Below are positions 1-8,084 of a stretch of 64,000 bases of DNA, one piece after another; position 1 is the stretch's first letter, and every line of letters begins with the position of its first letter. This DNA comes from Methylobacterium hispanicum (GTDB lineage Bacteria; Pseudomonadota; Alphaproteobacteria; Rhizobiales; Beijerinckiaceae): the NCBI RefSeq assembly GCF_022179285.1, contig NZ_BPQO01000025.1, forward strand, positions 42,592 through 106,591, given 5' to 3'. The position numbers and the translations under genes were made by a program. The notes below the pieces were generated by a model. That model worked only from the letters and a program-made list of their open reading frames with translations. It did not search any database and was not told the origin of the DNA.

Positions 1-625
1 CGAACTGGAACAGGCCCTGCGCCGAGGAGGTCGCGGCCTTCACGTCGGTCTCGAAGCTCGATTCCTTGTCGGCGAGCGCCATCATGTAGACGGGATCGAC
101 GCCGGCCTCGTCGGAGGCCCGCAGGATGGTGTCCACCACCCGGCGCGGCACGCTCATCGGGCCGAACTTGATCTTCTCCTCGCGCGCGTCCTTCACCGGC
201 TGCGGCAGCGCGGCGAGGTCGTTCTCGATCAGCGCGGTCGTCGCCGGCTCCTGCTCGGGGAGGGGCACGCCGGTCCAGTCGCCTTCGGAACCCGTCTCGT
301 CCTCGGGCGTTTCGTCGGTGGAACTGGCAGCCCCCACCGTCTCGGCCGCCGCCCGCGCCTCGAAGGCCTGCGCGGCCCGCGGGTTCAGGTCGATGCGATC
401 GTGCGCCGCGGCGACCGGCGCGAAGGCGGTCTGCGGCAGGACGAGCCCCGCCAGCAGGGCAGCGACCAGCGTCGCGCTCCAACGGGTGTTGGCGAAGCTC
501 CGGCGCTCTTGTCCGCGCACGGCCCGCGGCAGCCACGCTACGGCCTGATCCTCACAAAAGGTCTCGCAAGGCACGAGACGGCTCACGTCGTCGGCGCGGC
601 GCGCCGGCTCCGGGAAAACCCCCAT
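1..625 (-). CDS. Lytic transglycosylase (SLT domain), 3' part missing
   Basis: N-terminal portion of a gene whose C-terminus lies outside the window. Reading leftward from ATG at 625, the product has a basic N-terminus and a hydrophobic stretch (about residues 50-70) that looks like a signal peptide or anchor. An acidic, Pro/Thr-rich linker follows, then the start of a soluble lytic transglycosylase fold. The DPVYMMALADKESSF segment carries the ES pair expected around the catalytic Glu and is followed by SSAQGLFQF. Such enzymes cleave peptidoglycan glycan strands in the periplasm. The long N-terminus before the hydrophobic segment is unusual, and an internal start cannot be excluded. Confidence 0.8.
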   Translation of the reverse strand, partial: MGVFPEPARRADDVSRLVPCETFCEDQAVAWLPRAVRGQERRSFANTRWSATLVAALLAGLVLPQTAFAPVAAAHDRIDLNPRAAQAFEARAAAETVGAASSTDETPEDETGSEGDWTGVPLPEQEPATTALIENDLAALPQPVKDAREEKIKFGPMSVPRRVVDTILRASDEAGVDPVYMMALADKESSFETDVKAATSSAQGLFQF

Positions 626-948
626 GTCTGGTCCTTCTTGTGCCGCGGCGTTCTTCGGCCGGGCTTTCGTTCAGCGGCGGCTCTATCCACAGCCGACGTG
701 ACCAGAATGGGACGCTCGCGTGATCGTGGCGTGATCCTCCCGTGGCACCCGGGATGCGGCGTTACGTCCTCGGATTTCCGTCGAATCGGCGCCGTGTTCG
801 GGCTCGGTTCAGCCAAGCAGCGCCACATCTAGGTCCAAGTCGGGCTTGGAAGCAGGTCCGTACGCTCCAGTTACAGGGCCCCGCGGCGGCAGCCCGATCG
901 TGTTGAAGCAACGCCGCCGCGCCAGAGAATGAAGGAAGTACCCTTCCG
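626..948. other. Divergent intergenic region before ino1
   Basis: This 323 bp stretch separates the leftward transglycosylase gene from the rightward ino1 cluster, so it should hold both promoters. I see no clear sigma-70 or EcfG-type promoter. It contains a perfect 7 bp direct repeat CGTGATC at 719-725 and 730-736 with a 4 bp spacer, the 11 bp period typical of response-regulator boxes. A small hairpin lies at 834-850 (TCCAAG/CTTGGA). A GAAGGAAG ribosome-binding stretch precedes the ino1 ATG. Confidence 0.5.
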
Positions 949-2139
949 ATGAGCATGCAGACCGGTCGCCGTGTCGGCGTTGCATTCGTTGGCATGGGTG
1001 GGGCCGTCGCCACCACCGCCATCGCCGGCATCGAGATGATCAAGTCCGGGTCGAACCGCCTCGACGGGCTGCCGCTCGCCGGCGTCTCCGTCGCCGGCAT
1101 GGCCGACTACAAGGACCTCGTCTTCGGTGGCTGGGACCTCAACGGCGACGACCTCGCCTCCGCGGCGGCGGGCCACGGCGTCCTCACCCGGCAGGACATC
1201 GAGAACGGCGCGCAGGTCCTCAAGGGCATCACGCCCTGGCCGGCGGTCGGCAGCGCGAAGTTCTGCAAGAACATCGACGGCCAGAACCGCATCGTCGCCA
1301 AGGACCACCGCGAGGCGGTCTCGGTCATCGCCAACGACCTGCGGCGCTTCCAGAAGGAGAGCAACCTCGACGAGGTGGTCGTCGTCAACCTCGCCTCGAC
1401 CGAGCGCTGGCCCGACCTCACCGACCCGACCCTGAACTCGGCCGAGGCGTTCGAGCGGGGCCTGGATTCGAGCGACGAGTCGATCTCGCCGGCCATGCTC
1501 TACGCCTACGCGGCGATCAAGAGCGGCATCCCCTACGCCAACTTCACGCCCTCGGTGGCCGCCGACGTGCCGGCGCTGCTGGAACTCGCGCGTGAACTCA
1601 ACGTCCCGGTCGCCGGCAAGGACGGCAAGACCGGCCAGACCATGATGAAGACGGTTCTGGCCCCGGCGCTGAAGGCCCGCGCGCTGCACGTGGACGGCTG
1701 GTTCTCGACGAACATCCTGGGCAACCGCGACGGCTTGGCGCTGAACGACCCGAGCTCGCTGCAGTCGAAGCTCAACACCAAGGGCACGGTGCTCGACTCG
1801 ATCCTCGGCTATCCGGTCGAGGACCACCTCGTGCACATCCACTATTACCGCCCGCGCGGCGACGACAAGGAAGCCTGGGACAACATCGACGTCACCGGCT
1901 TCATGGGCCAGCGCATGCAGATCAAGGTGAACTTCCTCTGCAAGGACTCGATCCTGGCCGCTCCGCTCGTCATCGAGATCGCCCGCGTGCTCGACCTCGC
2001 CAAGAAGCGCGGCGATGGCGGCGTGCAGGAGCAGCTCTCGACCTTCTTCAAGGCCCCGATGGTCAAGAACGGCCACGGCCCGGAGCACGCCTTCGGCAAG
2101 CAGGAGCGCATGCTGCACGATTGGCTCGGCGTGAACTGA
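949..2139 (+). CDS. ino1: Inositol-3-phosphate synthase
   Basis: Cytoplasmic NAD-dependent enzyme converting glucose 6-phosphate to 1D-myo-inositol 3-phosphate, the entry point to inositol compounds. The 396-residue product opens with a Rossmann nucleotide-binding segment (VAFVGMGGAVATT). It has the family blocks GKDGKTGQT in the middle and KVNFLCKDSILAAPLVIEI near residues 325-345, where the catalytic lysine/aspartate region lies. The length fits the bacterial family. A purine-rich RBS precedes ATG 949; a second ATG two codons on is possible. The stop overlaps the start of the next gene by one base, indicating translational coupling. As the first gene of the cluster it suggests that the downstream enzymes act on an inositol derivative. 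Confidence 0.93.
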   Translation: MSMQTGRRVGVAFVGMGGAVATTAIAGIEMIKSGSNRLDGLPLAGVSVAGMADYKDLVFGGWDLNGDDLASAAAGHGVLTRQDIENGAQVLKGITPWPAVGSAKFCKNIDGQNRIVAKDHREAVSVIANDLRRFQKESNLDEVVVVNLASTERWPDLTDPTLNSAEAFERGLDSSDESISPAMLYAYAAIKSGIPYANFTPSVAADVPALLELARELNVPVAGKDGKTGQTMMKTVLAPALKARALHVDGWFSTNILGNRDGLALNDPSSLQSKLNTKGTVLDSILGYPVEDHLVHIHYYRPRGDDKEAWDNIDVTGFMGQRMQIKVNFLCKDSILAAPLVIEIARVLDLAKKRGDGGVQEQLSTFFKAPMVKNGHGPEHAFGKQERMLHDWLGVN

Positions 2140-3071
2140 TGCGCGCAGCCACTGAGGGCGGGGCCCGGCCGGGCCCCGCCGCACCGCTCGAACTCCGGGA
2201 CCTCTTGGTCGAGCTGAACGACCTCAAGCGCGTCCGCTCCGCGGGCCGCACCGGCTCCATCGCCGAGCGCCTGTTCGCGCAAGGGTGGGGCATGCTGACC
2301 GGTGGCGCGAGCCCGGAGGACGTCGCCCTCGACATCACCGCGACCGCGCTCGCCGCCACCCGCCTGTGCGACCTCGACGCGGCCTTCCTGGCCTCGGCCG
2401 GGCTCTCCGACGCCGCGGTGGCGGAGGTGCTGGTCTCGGGCTTCGACGCGGTGACGGAGGCGCTCGACCCGGAGCTGCGCGCGCGCCTGCGCGAGCGGCT
2501 GCGGATCCGCACCGGGGTGGTGCCGGGCCCGCTGCCGGGCTTCGTCGCGGCGCTCGCCCAGCAGCCGCGGGCGGGCGTCACCTGCCCGGGCCGCGCCCGG
2601 ATCCTCCTGGAGCCGCCCGAGAACCACGCCGAGCACTGCCTGATGGTGGCGGTCTACGGCGTGGCGCTCAGCCCCTTCTACCGGGCGGATCCCGCGACCG
2701 TGTTCCTCGCCGCGATGGCGCACCACTTCCACAACGCCGCGATGCCGGATGCGGGCTTCACCGGCGAGATGCTGCTGGGCGACCATCTCGGGCCGATCAT
2801 GGAGACTACCACCCGCTGGGCGCTGGACGCGCTCGAGCCCGCCCTGCGCGAGCCTGTCGTGCGCGCCCGCGCGGTGCTGCCCGACGACGCGACCGCGGAG
2901 GGCCGCGCCTTCCACGCCGCCGACTGCATCGACCGCGTGCTCCAGATCGCCCAGCACCTCAACGCCGCCTCGCTCACGATGCAGACGGTGCTGGATGACA
3001 TGGAACTCGTGCATGCCGGCCCGGTGAAGGGTTTCCACGACCGCGTTCTGGCCGATATGCGGATCCCGTGA
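2139..3071 (+). CDS. HD-like metal-dependent protein, function unknown
   Basis: A 310-residue protein whose ATG overlaps the ino1 stop by one base. The C-terminal half carries a metal-binding-looking histidine array: ENHAEHC near 161-167, AHHFHN near 194-199 and GDHLG near 214-218, then HAADCIDRVL. The order resembles the H...HD...D layout of HD-fold phosphohydrolases and oxygenases, but the signature HD is replaced by HHFHN, so assignment to the HD superfamily is tentative. The N-terminal half has no recognisable domain. Tight coupling to inositol phosphate synthase suggests action on an inositol compound; myo-inositol oxygenase is itself an HD-fold enzyme, but no close match is claimed. Confidence 0.7.
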   Translation: MRAATEGGARPGPAAPLELRDLLVELNDLKRVRSAGRTGSIAERLFAQGWGMLTGGASPEDVALDITATALAATRLCDLDAAFLASAGLSDAAVAEVLVSGFDAVTEALDPELRARLRERLRIRTGVVPGPLPGFVAALAQQPRAGVTCPGRARILLEPPENHAEHCLMVAVYGVALSPFYRADPATVFLAAMAHHFHNAAMPDAGFTGEMLLGDHLGPIMETTTRWALDALEPALREPVVRARAVLPDDATAEGRAFHAADCIDRVLQIAQHLNAASLTMQTVLDDMELVHAGPVKGFHDRVLADMRIP

Positions 3072-3162
3072 TCGGGAGGAACCCGCGGGACCGATCCGGG
3101 GCGGACCTCTCCGCTCCGGACCCGGCGTCGCGGGTCTCCCGTGCGGGGCATAGATTGAGTCC

Positions 3163-4347
3163 ATGATCCCCTTCGCTCTGCGTTCCCCCGAGACCGGCAA
3201 CCCGCTCCGCGCCGACCGTCCGCACTCGCTCGCGGACGAGGAGACCGGCGCGCGCTGGCCGGTCATCGACGGCATCCCGTACCTGCGCGTGAACCGCGCC
3301 GCGCTGATCGAGCGCGTGCTCGCCCATCTCGACGCGGGCGAGCCCGACGAGGCGTTGGCCGCGCTGCTCGCCGACCAGGACGACTGGTGGAACGGCCCGG
3401 CCGCCGACCCGGGCGAGATCCGCCAGCTCGTGAAGGCGCGCGCGACCGCCACCCTGCGGGACGCGGTACGGCTCCTCGGCTGGGGCCGGGTCGGCGACTA
3501 CTTCCTGCACCGCTGGAGCGACCCGACCTATCTGGCGGGCCTCGCGCTACTGGAGGCGCACTGGAACGAGCCGATCTGCGTCTTCGAGTTCGCCTGCGGC
3601 ATCGGCCACTACCTGCGCGCGCTGAAGCGGCGCGGCTGCAAGGTCGCGGGCGCCGACGTGGTCTTCGCCAAGCTCTGGGTGGCACGCCACTGGGTGGTCG
3701 ACGACAAGGCGCAGCTCGTCTGCTTCGACGCGGGCTCGGAGCACTGGCCGATCCCGGGCGCGCCGGTCGACCTCGTCGTCTGCAACGACGCCTTCTACTT
3801 CCTCGACGACAAGCCGCGCCTGCTCGAAGCCTTGCGCCAGACGGCCGGCGACGACGGCTGGCTCGCGATCAGCCACATCCACAACGCCGAGAGTCCCGGC
3901 TTCTCGGCGGGCCGCGCGGTCACCGCCGAGGACATCGCCGAGCTGTTCCCCGACGCGCTGGTCTACGACGACGCCGAGCTGACGCGGGCGCTGGTCGAGG
4001 CGCGCGCGCCGGGCCCCCGCGAGCCCGGGGACCTGCGCGCCTGCGAGGCCTTCTCGGTGGTGGCCGGGCCCGGCATGCGGCCCGCCCCGCGCGCGGTGAT
4101 CGACGGGCTGACCCTGCCGCCGGCCGGCACCGAGCTCCACCTCAACCCCCTCTACCAGCCGGATGAAGCGGGCGGGTTCGCGATCCGCTGGCCCTCGGAG
4201 CGCTACGCGGCCGAGTACGCTCCCCTCGTCACCTACCCGGCGCACTCGGAGGGCCCCGAGCGCCTGCGCTTCACCGGCGTGCCGGAGGCGGCGGAATCCG
4301 ACCGGGTGCGGCGGCGCGAGTTCGTCGATCTGCCGGAGCGCTGGTGA
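3163..4347 (+). CDS. Class I SAM-dependent methyltransferase-like protein with Trm112-like N-terminus
   Basis: A 394-residue protein. The first 45 residues (SPETGNPL ... WPVIDGIPYLR) resemble the Trm112/zinc-ribbon-like segment often fused to methyltransferases, but no cysteines remain to bind zinc. A class I methyltransferase fold follows, with motif I FEFACGIGHYL near 141-151 and an acidic strand end (AGAD) after it. A motif-IV-like LVVCNDAFYF is near residues 205-215. A further C-terminal domain of about 130 residues has no recognised family. It starts 91 bp after the HD-like gene and its TGA overlaps the next ATG by one base, so it belongs to the same transcription unit. The substrate is unknown; a small inositol- or sugar-derived molecule is inferred from context. 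Confidence 0.75.
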   Translation: MIPFALRSPETGNPLRADRPHSLADEETGARWPVIDGIPYLRVNRAALIERVLAHLDAGEPDEALAALLADQDDWWNGPAADPGEIRQLVKARATATLRDAVRLLGWGRVGDYFLHRWSDPTYLAGLALLEAHWNEPICVFEFACGIGHYLRALKRRGCKVAGADVVFAKLWVARHWVVDDKAQLVCFDAGSEHWPIPGAPVDLVVCNDAFYFLDDKPRLLEALRQTAGDDGWLAISHIHNAESPGFSAGRAVTAEDIAELFPDALVYDDAELTRALVEARAPGPREPGDLRACEAFSVVAGPGMRPAPRAVIDGLTLPPAGTELHLNPLYQPDEAGGFAIRWPSERYAAEYAPLVTYPAHSEGPERLRFTGVPEAAESDRVRRREFVDLPERW

Positions 4348-5372
4348 TGGAGCCCGTCCGCTGGGGCATCGTCGGTTACGGCTGGGTCGCCCGCGACTAC
4401 ATGGCGCCCGGCATCCGCGAGGCCGGGCACCGGCTGGTCGCGGTCTGCGATCCCGGCGAGGCGGCCCGTGCGGCGGCCGAGGCCGAGGGGGCGCGGGCCT
4501 ACGCGGATCTCTCCGGCCTGATCGCCGATCCCGCGGTGGAAGCGGTCTACGTCGCGACGCCGAACCACCTCCACCGCGAGGCCGTGGAGGCGCTGGCTGC
4601 CTCGGGCAAGGCGATCCTCTGCGAGAAACCGATGGCGGCCTCGCTCAGCGACGCCGAGGCGATGGCGGCGGCCGTCCAGGCCCACGGCATCTTCTACGGC
4701 ACCGCCTTCGACCAGCGCCACCACCCGGCCCACCGCCTGATGCGGGACGCGGTTCGGACCGGGCGCCTCGGTACCGTGACGGCTGTGCGCATCGTCTACG
4801 CCTGCTGGCTGCACCGGGACTGGGCGCCGCAGGAAGGCCACGACAACTGGCGCATCGATCCCGCCCGGGCCGGGGGCGGCGCGCTGATCGACCTCGCGCC
4901 GCACGGTCTCGACCTCGTGGATTTCCTGCTGGACGAGTCGATCCGCGAGATCGCCGCCCTCACGCAGGCGCGCGCGCAGGATTACAGCGTGGACGACGGC
5001 GCCCTGCTGATCGGCCGCACGGAGAGCGGCGTGCTGGCGAGCTTGCATGTCGCCTACAATTGCCCGGACGCGCTGCCGCGCCGCCGCCTGGAGGTGGTCG
5101 GCACACGCGGCCAGATGGTCGCCGAGAACACGATGGGGCAGGTGGCCGGCGGCCGCCTCACGTTCATCGACGGTGCATCGGGCCTTCCCGAGGATGTGGC
5201 CTTCGACGGGGACGCCTCGCCCTTCACCGAGCAGGTGCGCGCCTTCGGCTCGGCGCTGCGCCGGCCAGCGGAGCGCGAGGCCTACGCGGCGGCGCGGGAT
5301 CTCCACACGATGCGGCTCGTCGTAGGAGCCTACGCGAGCGACCGGGGCGGGGGCGGGAGGCTCGAACCGTGA
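4347..5372 (+). CDS. Gfo/Idh/MocA family NAD(P)-dependent oxidoreductase
   Basis: A 341-residue cytoplasmic oxidoreductase. The N-terminus has the Rossmann motif GIVGYGWVA. It is followed by VYVATPNHLH and the family-diagnostic CEKPMA near residues 92-98, whose Lys lies at the active site. A C-terminal substrate domain includes the GGGALIDLAPHGLDLVDF segment typical of GFO/IDH/MOCA C-terminal domains. Members oxidise or isomerise sugars and inositols; inositol 2-dehydrogenase belongs here. ATG 4347 overlaps the preceding TGA by one base; a GTG one codon upstream is less likely. Placement in the ino1 cluster fits oxidation of an inositol or an attached sugar. Confidence 0.87.
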   Translation: MEPVRWGIVGYGWVARDYMAPGIREAGHRLVAVCDPGEAARAAAEAEGARAYADLSGLIADPAVEAVYVATPNHLHREAVEALAASGKAILCEKPMAASLSDAEAMAAAVQAHGIFYGTAFDQRHHPAHRLMRDAVRTGRLGTVTAVRIVYACWLHRDWAPQEGHDNWRIDPARAGGGALIDLAPHGLDLVDFLLDESIREIAALTQARAQDYSVDDGALLIGRTESGVLASLHVAYNCPDALPRRRLEVVGTRGQMVAENTMGQVAGGRLTFIDGASGLPEDVAFDGDASPFTEQVRAFGSALRRPAEREAYAAARDLHTMRLVVGAYASDRGGGGRLEP

Positions 5373-5446
5373 TGCGCGCCGACGTCCTCCCACCCTACCC
5401 CGTAAGCCACCCCCCTGTCCCGGACGCCTGGAACGCAGTGGAAGGT

Positions 5447-5546
5447 GATCCGGGACCCAGCACAGGGGGTGCCGCGCAGCGGCTCGATCTTCATCCCCGG
5501 CGCAGCAGGCGGACGCTTCGCGCCTTCTCGTGCTGGGTCCCGGGTC
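5447..5546. repeat. Long inverted repeat inside the cluster
   Basis: Two 17 bp arms, 5447-5463 and 5530-5546, are reverse complements with one mismatch (GATCCGGGACCCAGCAC against GTGCTGGGTCCCGGGTC) and are separated by 66 bp. The element fills most of the only large gap (5373-5625) between cluster genes. It looks like a dispersed extragenic palindrome rather than an intrinsic terminator, as no T run follows. It could weaken or split transcription between the oxidoreductase and YcaO genes. Confidence 0.75.
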
Positions 5547-5625
5547 GCATTCCGCTCGCGCTCCATGCGCCCGGGAAAGGGGCGGCGGTGAAGCAGCCCA
5601 AACACGTTTGTCCTGAGGTGCATGC

Positions 5626-7224
5626 ATGACCACGACCGGCAACCAGGACCAGGACGCCCGCGCCCGCCACGCCCGCATCAAGGCGCCGCGGCCCTACAGC
5701 TACGGCGCCCCGCGCCGGATCGAGGGCCTGCCCGAGCGCCTGCCCGACCCCGTGCGGGCCTATCTCGACGTGCTGCCCCCGGGCCGCGTCGTCGGCTTCA
5801 ACCTCGCGCCCCTCGACCGCACCGGCGTGCCGGTCTGGTTCGTCTCGCTCTTCCTCGACGATCCCTTCTTCGTCGGCGCGATGCCCTCGGGCATCGGCTA
5901 CGGCGCCACCGACGACGAGGCGCTGATCGGCGCGGTGGCCGAGATCGCCGAGAACCTGATGCCCTCGCTCGCCGTCATGCCGCGCAAGAAGGAGCGCGGC
6001 AGCTACGATGATCTCGTCCGGGTGTTCGGTGAGAGGTCCGTCGCCGACCCGCTGACGCTCTGCCTGCCCGCGGGCTCTCCGGTCGGGCGCGGCACGGTGC
6101 TCGAATGGACCCCCGCCACCCGCCGCGGCACGGGCGAGACCGTGCTGATGCCCCTCGACATCGCGGCGACCGACTATTTCGAATTGTCGGAGGGCTACAC
6201 GCCCTTCACGAATCTCATCACCAACGGCCTCGGCGCGGGCCCCGACCTCGATTTCGCCCTCGGCCACGGCGTGCTGGAATTGCTGCAGCGCGACGGCAAC
6301 GGCCTCCTGTTCCGCGCCCTCGACCAGGGCGTGATGCTCGACTTCGCGGACGGGATCTCGGACGAGAACGCCGCGATGCTGGCGCGGCTGGAGAGCCTCG
6401 GCATCCGGGCCCTGCCGAAATTCGCCACCGACCAGTTCGGCCTGACCAACCTCTACGTGGTCGGCTACGACACCGACCTCGCCCGGGCGCCGGCCCCGAT
6501 CGCCCTCTCGGCCTGCGGCGAGGCCTGCGACCCGGACCGCGACCGGGCCCTGCGCAAGGCGCTGCTCGAATTCCAGGCGGCGCGCGTGCGCAAGAGCTTC
6601 GGCCACGGCCCCCTCGACTTCGCCCGGACGGTCACGCCGCCGGGCTACGTCGACGCCTTCATCCAGAAGGCCCTGCCGAGCCTCGACCTGGAGGAGAGCC
6701 GGGCGCTGAAGGCCATGCTCGACTGGATCGTGCTGCCGCCGGAAGGCCTGCACGGCGTCCTCGCCGGCACGGTCTATTCCGAGCGCTCCACCAAGCGCTT
6801 CTCGGAACTGCCGAGCACGCAGGCCGCCGACGGCCACGCGCGCGGGAAGATCGCCTGCGACCGGCTGGAGGAGGCCGGCTTCGACGTGCTCTACGTCGAT
6901 TGCTCGCCGCCGGGCGGCGGCGTCGGCGTCGCCAAGGCGATCGTGCCGGGGCTCGAGGTCGAGACCATGAGCTACTACCGGATCGGCGAGCGCAACACCC
7001 GCAAGCTCCTCGAGCGCGAGCACCCGCTCATCCGCTTCGGCGAGGCCAGCGAGACTCTGCGGCCGGTGCGTCTCACGCCGGAGGCGATCGAGCGCTTCGG
7101 CGGCCAGCCGCTCTTCGACACCGCGCTGGCCGAGGAGATCGTGGGCAGCCACTACCCGCTCTACCGCGAGCCGGAATCGCACCACGCGCCCTTCCGGCTG
7201 GAGCAGAGGGGGCGCGCCGCATGA
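5626..7224 (+). CDS. YcaO-domain ATP-dependent enzyme, function unknown
   Basis: A 532-residue YcaO-superfamily protein. YcaO enzymes use ATP to activate amide carbonyls, giving azolines, amidines or thioamides. Family blocks seen: GYGATDDEALIGAVAEIAE near 91-109, ITNGLGAG near 198-205, a conserved-helix block ELLQRDG near 218-224, CGEACDPDRDRALRKALLE near 297-315 and AKAIVPGLE in the C-terminal part. The C-terminus ends RLEQRGRAA and lacks the PxPxP tail of azoline-forming YcaOs. No precursor peptide, RiPP recognition partner or TfuA gene is nearby. ATG 5626 is the first in-frame start after the inverted repeat, and the TGA overlaps the next start by 4 bp. Work on a small molecule is inferred; the true reaction is unknown. 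Confidence 0.88.
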   Translation: MTTTGNQDQDARARHARIKAPRPYSYGAPRRIEGLPERLPDPVRAYLDVLPPGRVVGFNLAPLDRTGVPVWFVSLFLDDPFFVGAMPSGIGYGATDDEALIGAVAEIAENLMPSLAVMPRKKERGSYDDLVRVFGERSVADPLTLCLPAGSPVGRGTVLEWTPATRRGTGETVLMPLDIAATDYFELSEGYTPFTNLITNGLGAGPDLDFALGHGVLELLQRDGNGLLFRALDQGVMLDFADGISDENAAMLARLESLGIRALPKFATDQFGLTNLYVVGYDTDLARAPAPIALSACGEACDPDRDRALRKALLEFQAARVRKSFGHGPLDFARTVTPPGYVDAFIQKALPSLDLEESRALKAMLDWIVLPPEGLHGVLAGTVYSERSTKRFSELPSTQAADGHARGKIACDRLEEAGFDVLYVDCSPPGGGVGVAKAIVPGLEVETMSYYRIGERNTRKLLEREHPLIRFGEASETLRPVRLTPEAIERFGGQPLFDTALAEEIVGSHYPLYREPESHHAPFRLEQRGRAA

Positions 7225-8084
7225 GCCTGCGCTTCGCCTACAACACCAACGGGGCCGCCAACCACCGGCTCGACGACGCCCTGCGGCTGATCAAGGCGGC
7301 GGGCTACGACGGCGTGGCGCTGACGCTCGACATCCACCACCTCGACCCGTTCGCGGAGAACTGGGCGGCGGAGGCGGGGCGCGTATCCAGCCTCCTGCAG
7401 AGCCTCGAACTCGGCTCGGTGATCGAGACCGGCGCCCGCTTCCTGCTCGACCCCACCGCCAAGCACGAGCCGACGCTGGTGACGGCCGACGCCGCGGGCC
7501 GCGCCCGCCGCGTCGGCTTCCTGAAGCGGGCCATCGATATCGGGGCGATGCTGCACTCGGAGGCGGTCTCGTTCTGGGCCGGCGTGCCCAAGCCCGGCGT
7601 CGATCGCGACGAGGCCCGCCGCTGGCTCTCGGAAGGGCTTCGCGAGGTCGTGGCCTACGCCGCGGACAAGGGCGTCGTGCCCTGTCTCGAACCCGAGCCC
7701 GGCATGCTGATCGAGACCTTGGATGACTACGCCGCCCTGGGGATCGAGGGCCTCAGGCTCGCCCTCGACACCGGCCACTGCCTCGTCACCGGCGAGCGCG
7801 AGCCGGTAGCCGCCGTGCACGAGTTCGCCGACCGGATCGGCACCGTGGCGATCGAGGACATGGCCCGCGGCGTCCACGTCCACCTGCCCTTCGGCGAGGG
7901 CGACATGGACGTGCCGGGCGTGCTGAACGCGCTCGAAGCGGTGAACTACGAGAAACTGATCTGCGTCGAGCTGTCCCGCGAGAGCCACCGGGCCGACCGG
8001 ATGATCCCCGAGGCGCTCGCCTACCTGCGCGCCTGCCGCGGCCCCGGCGCGGACCTGCCGGTGCAGGAGACCCGCCCGCAATGA
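7221..8084 (+). CDS. Sugar phosphate isomerase/epimerase-like TIM-barrel protein
   Basis: A 287-residue xylose-isomerase-like TIM-barrel protein. Metal-ligand positions typical of the family are present in order: CLEPEPGML (Glu), LALDTGHC (Asp and His), VHVHLPFGEGDMD (His) and ICVELSRESHRA (Glu). Relatives include inosose isomerases and dehydratases of inositol catabolism (IolI, IolE), sugar epimerases and EboE-like proteins. Both ends overlap neighbours by 4 bp (ATGA), so it is co-translated with the YcaO and glycosyltransferase genes. A role in isomerising or dehydrating an oxidised inositol or sugar intermediate is inferred. Confidence 0.85.
   Translation: MSLRFAYNTNGAANHRLDDALRLIKAAGYDGVALTLDIHHLDPFAENWAAEAGRVSSLLQSLELGSVIETGARFLLDPTAKHEPTLVTADAAGRARRVGFLKRAIDIGAMLHSEAVSFWAGVPKPGVDRDEARRWLSEGLREVVAYAADKGVVPCLEPEPGMLIETLDDYAALGIEGLRLALDTGHCLVTGEREPVAAVHEFADRIGTVAIEDMARGVHVHLPFGEGDMDVPGVLNALEAVNYEKLICVELSRESHRADRMIPEALAYLRACRGPGADLPVQETRPQ

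Noticed and set aside
5491..7185. 564-codon minus-strand frame antisense to the YcaO gene
   Set aside because: No domain, composition typical of an antisense shadow, while the plus strand has a clear YcaO family match.
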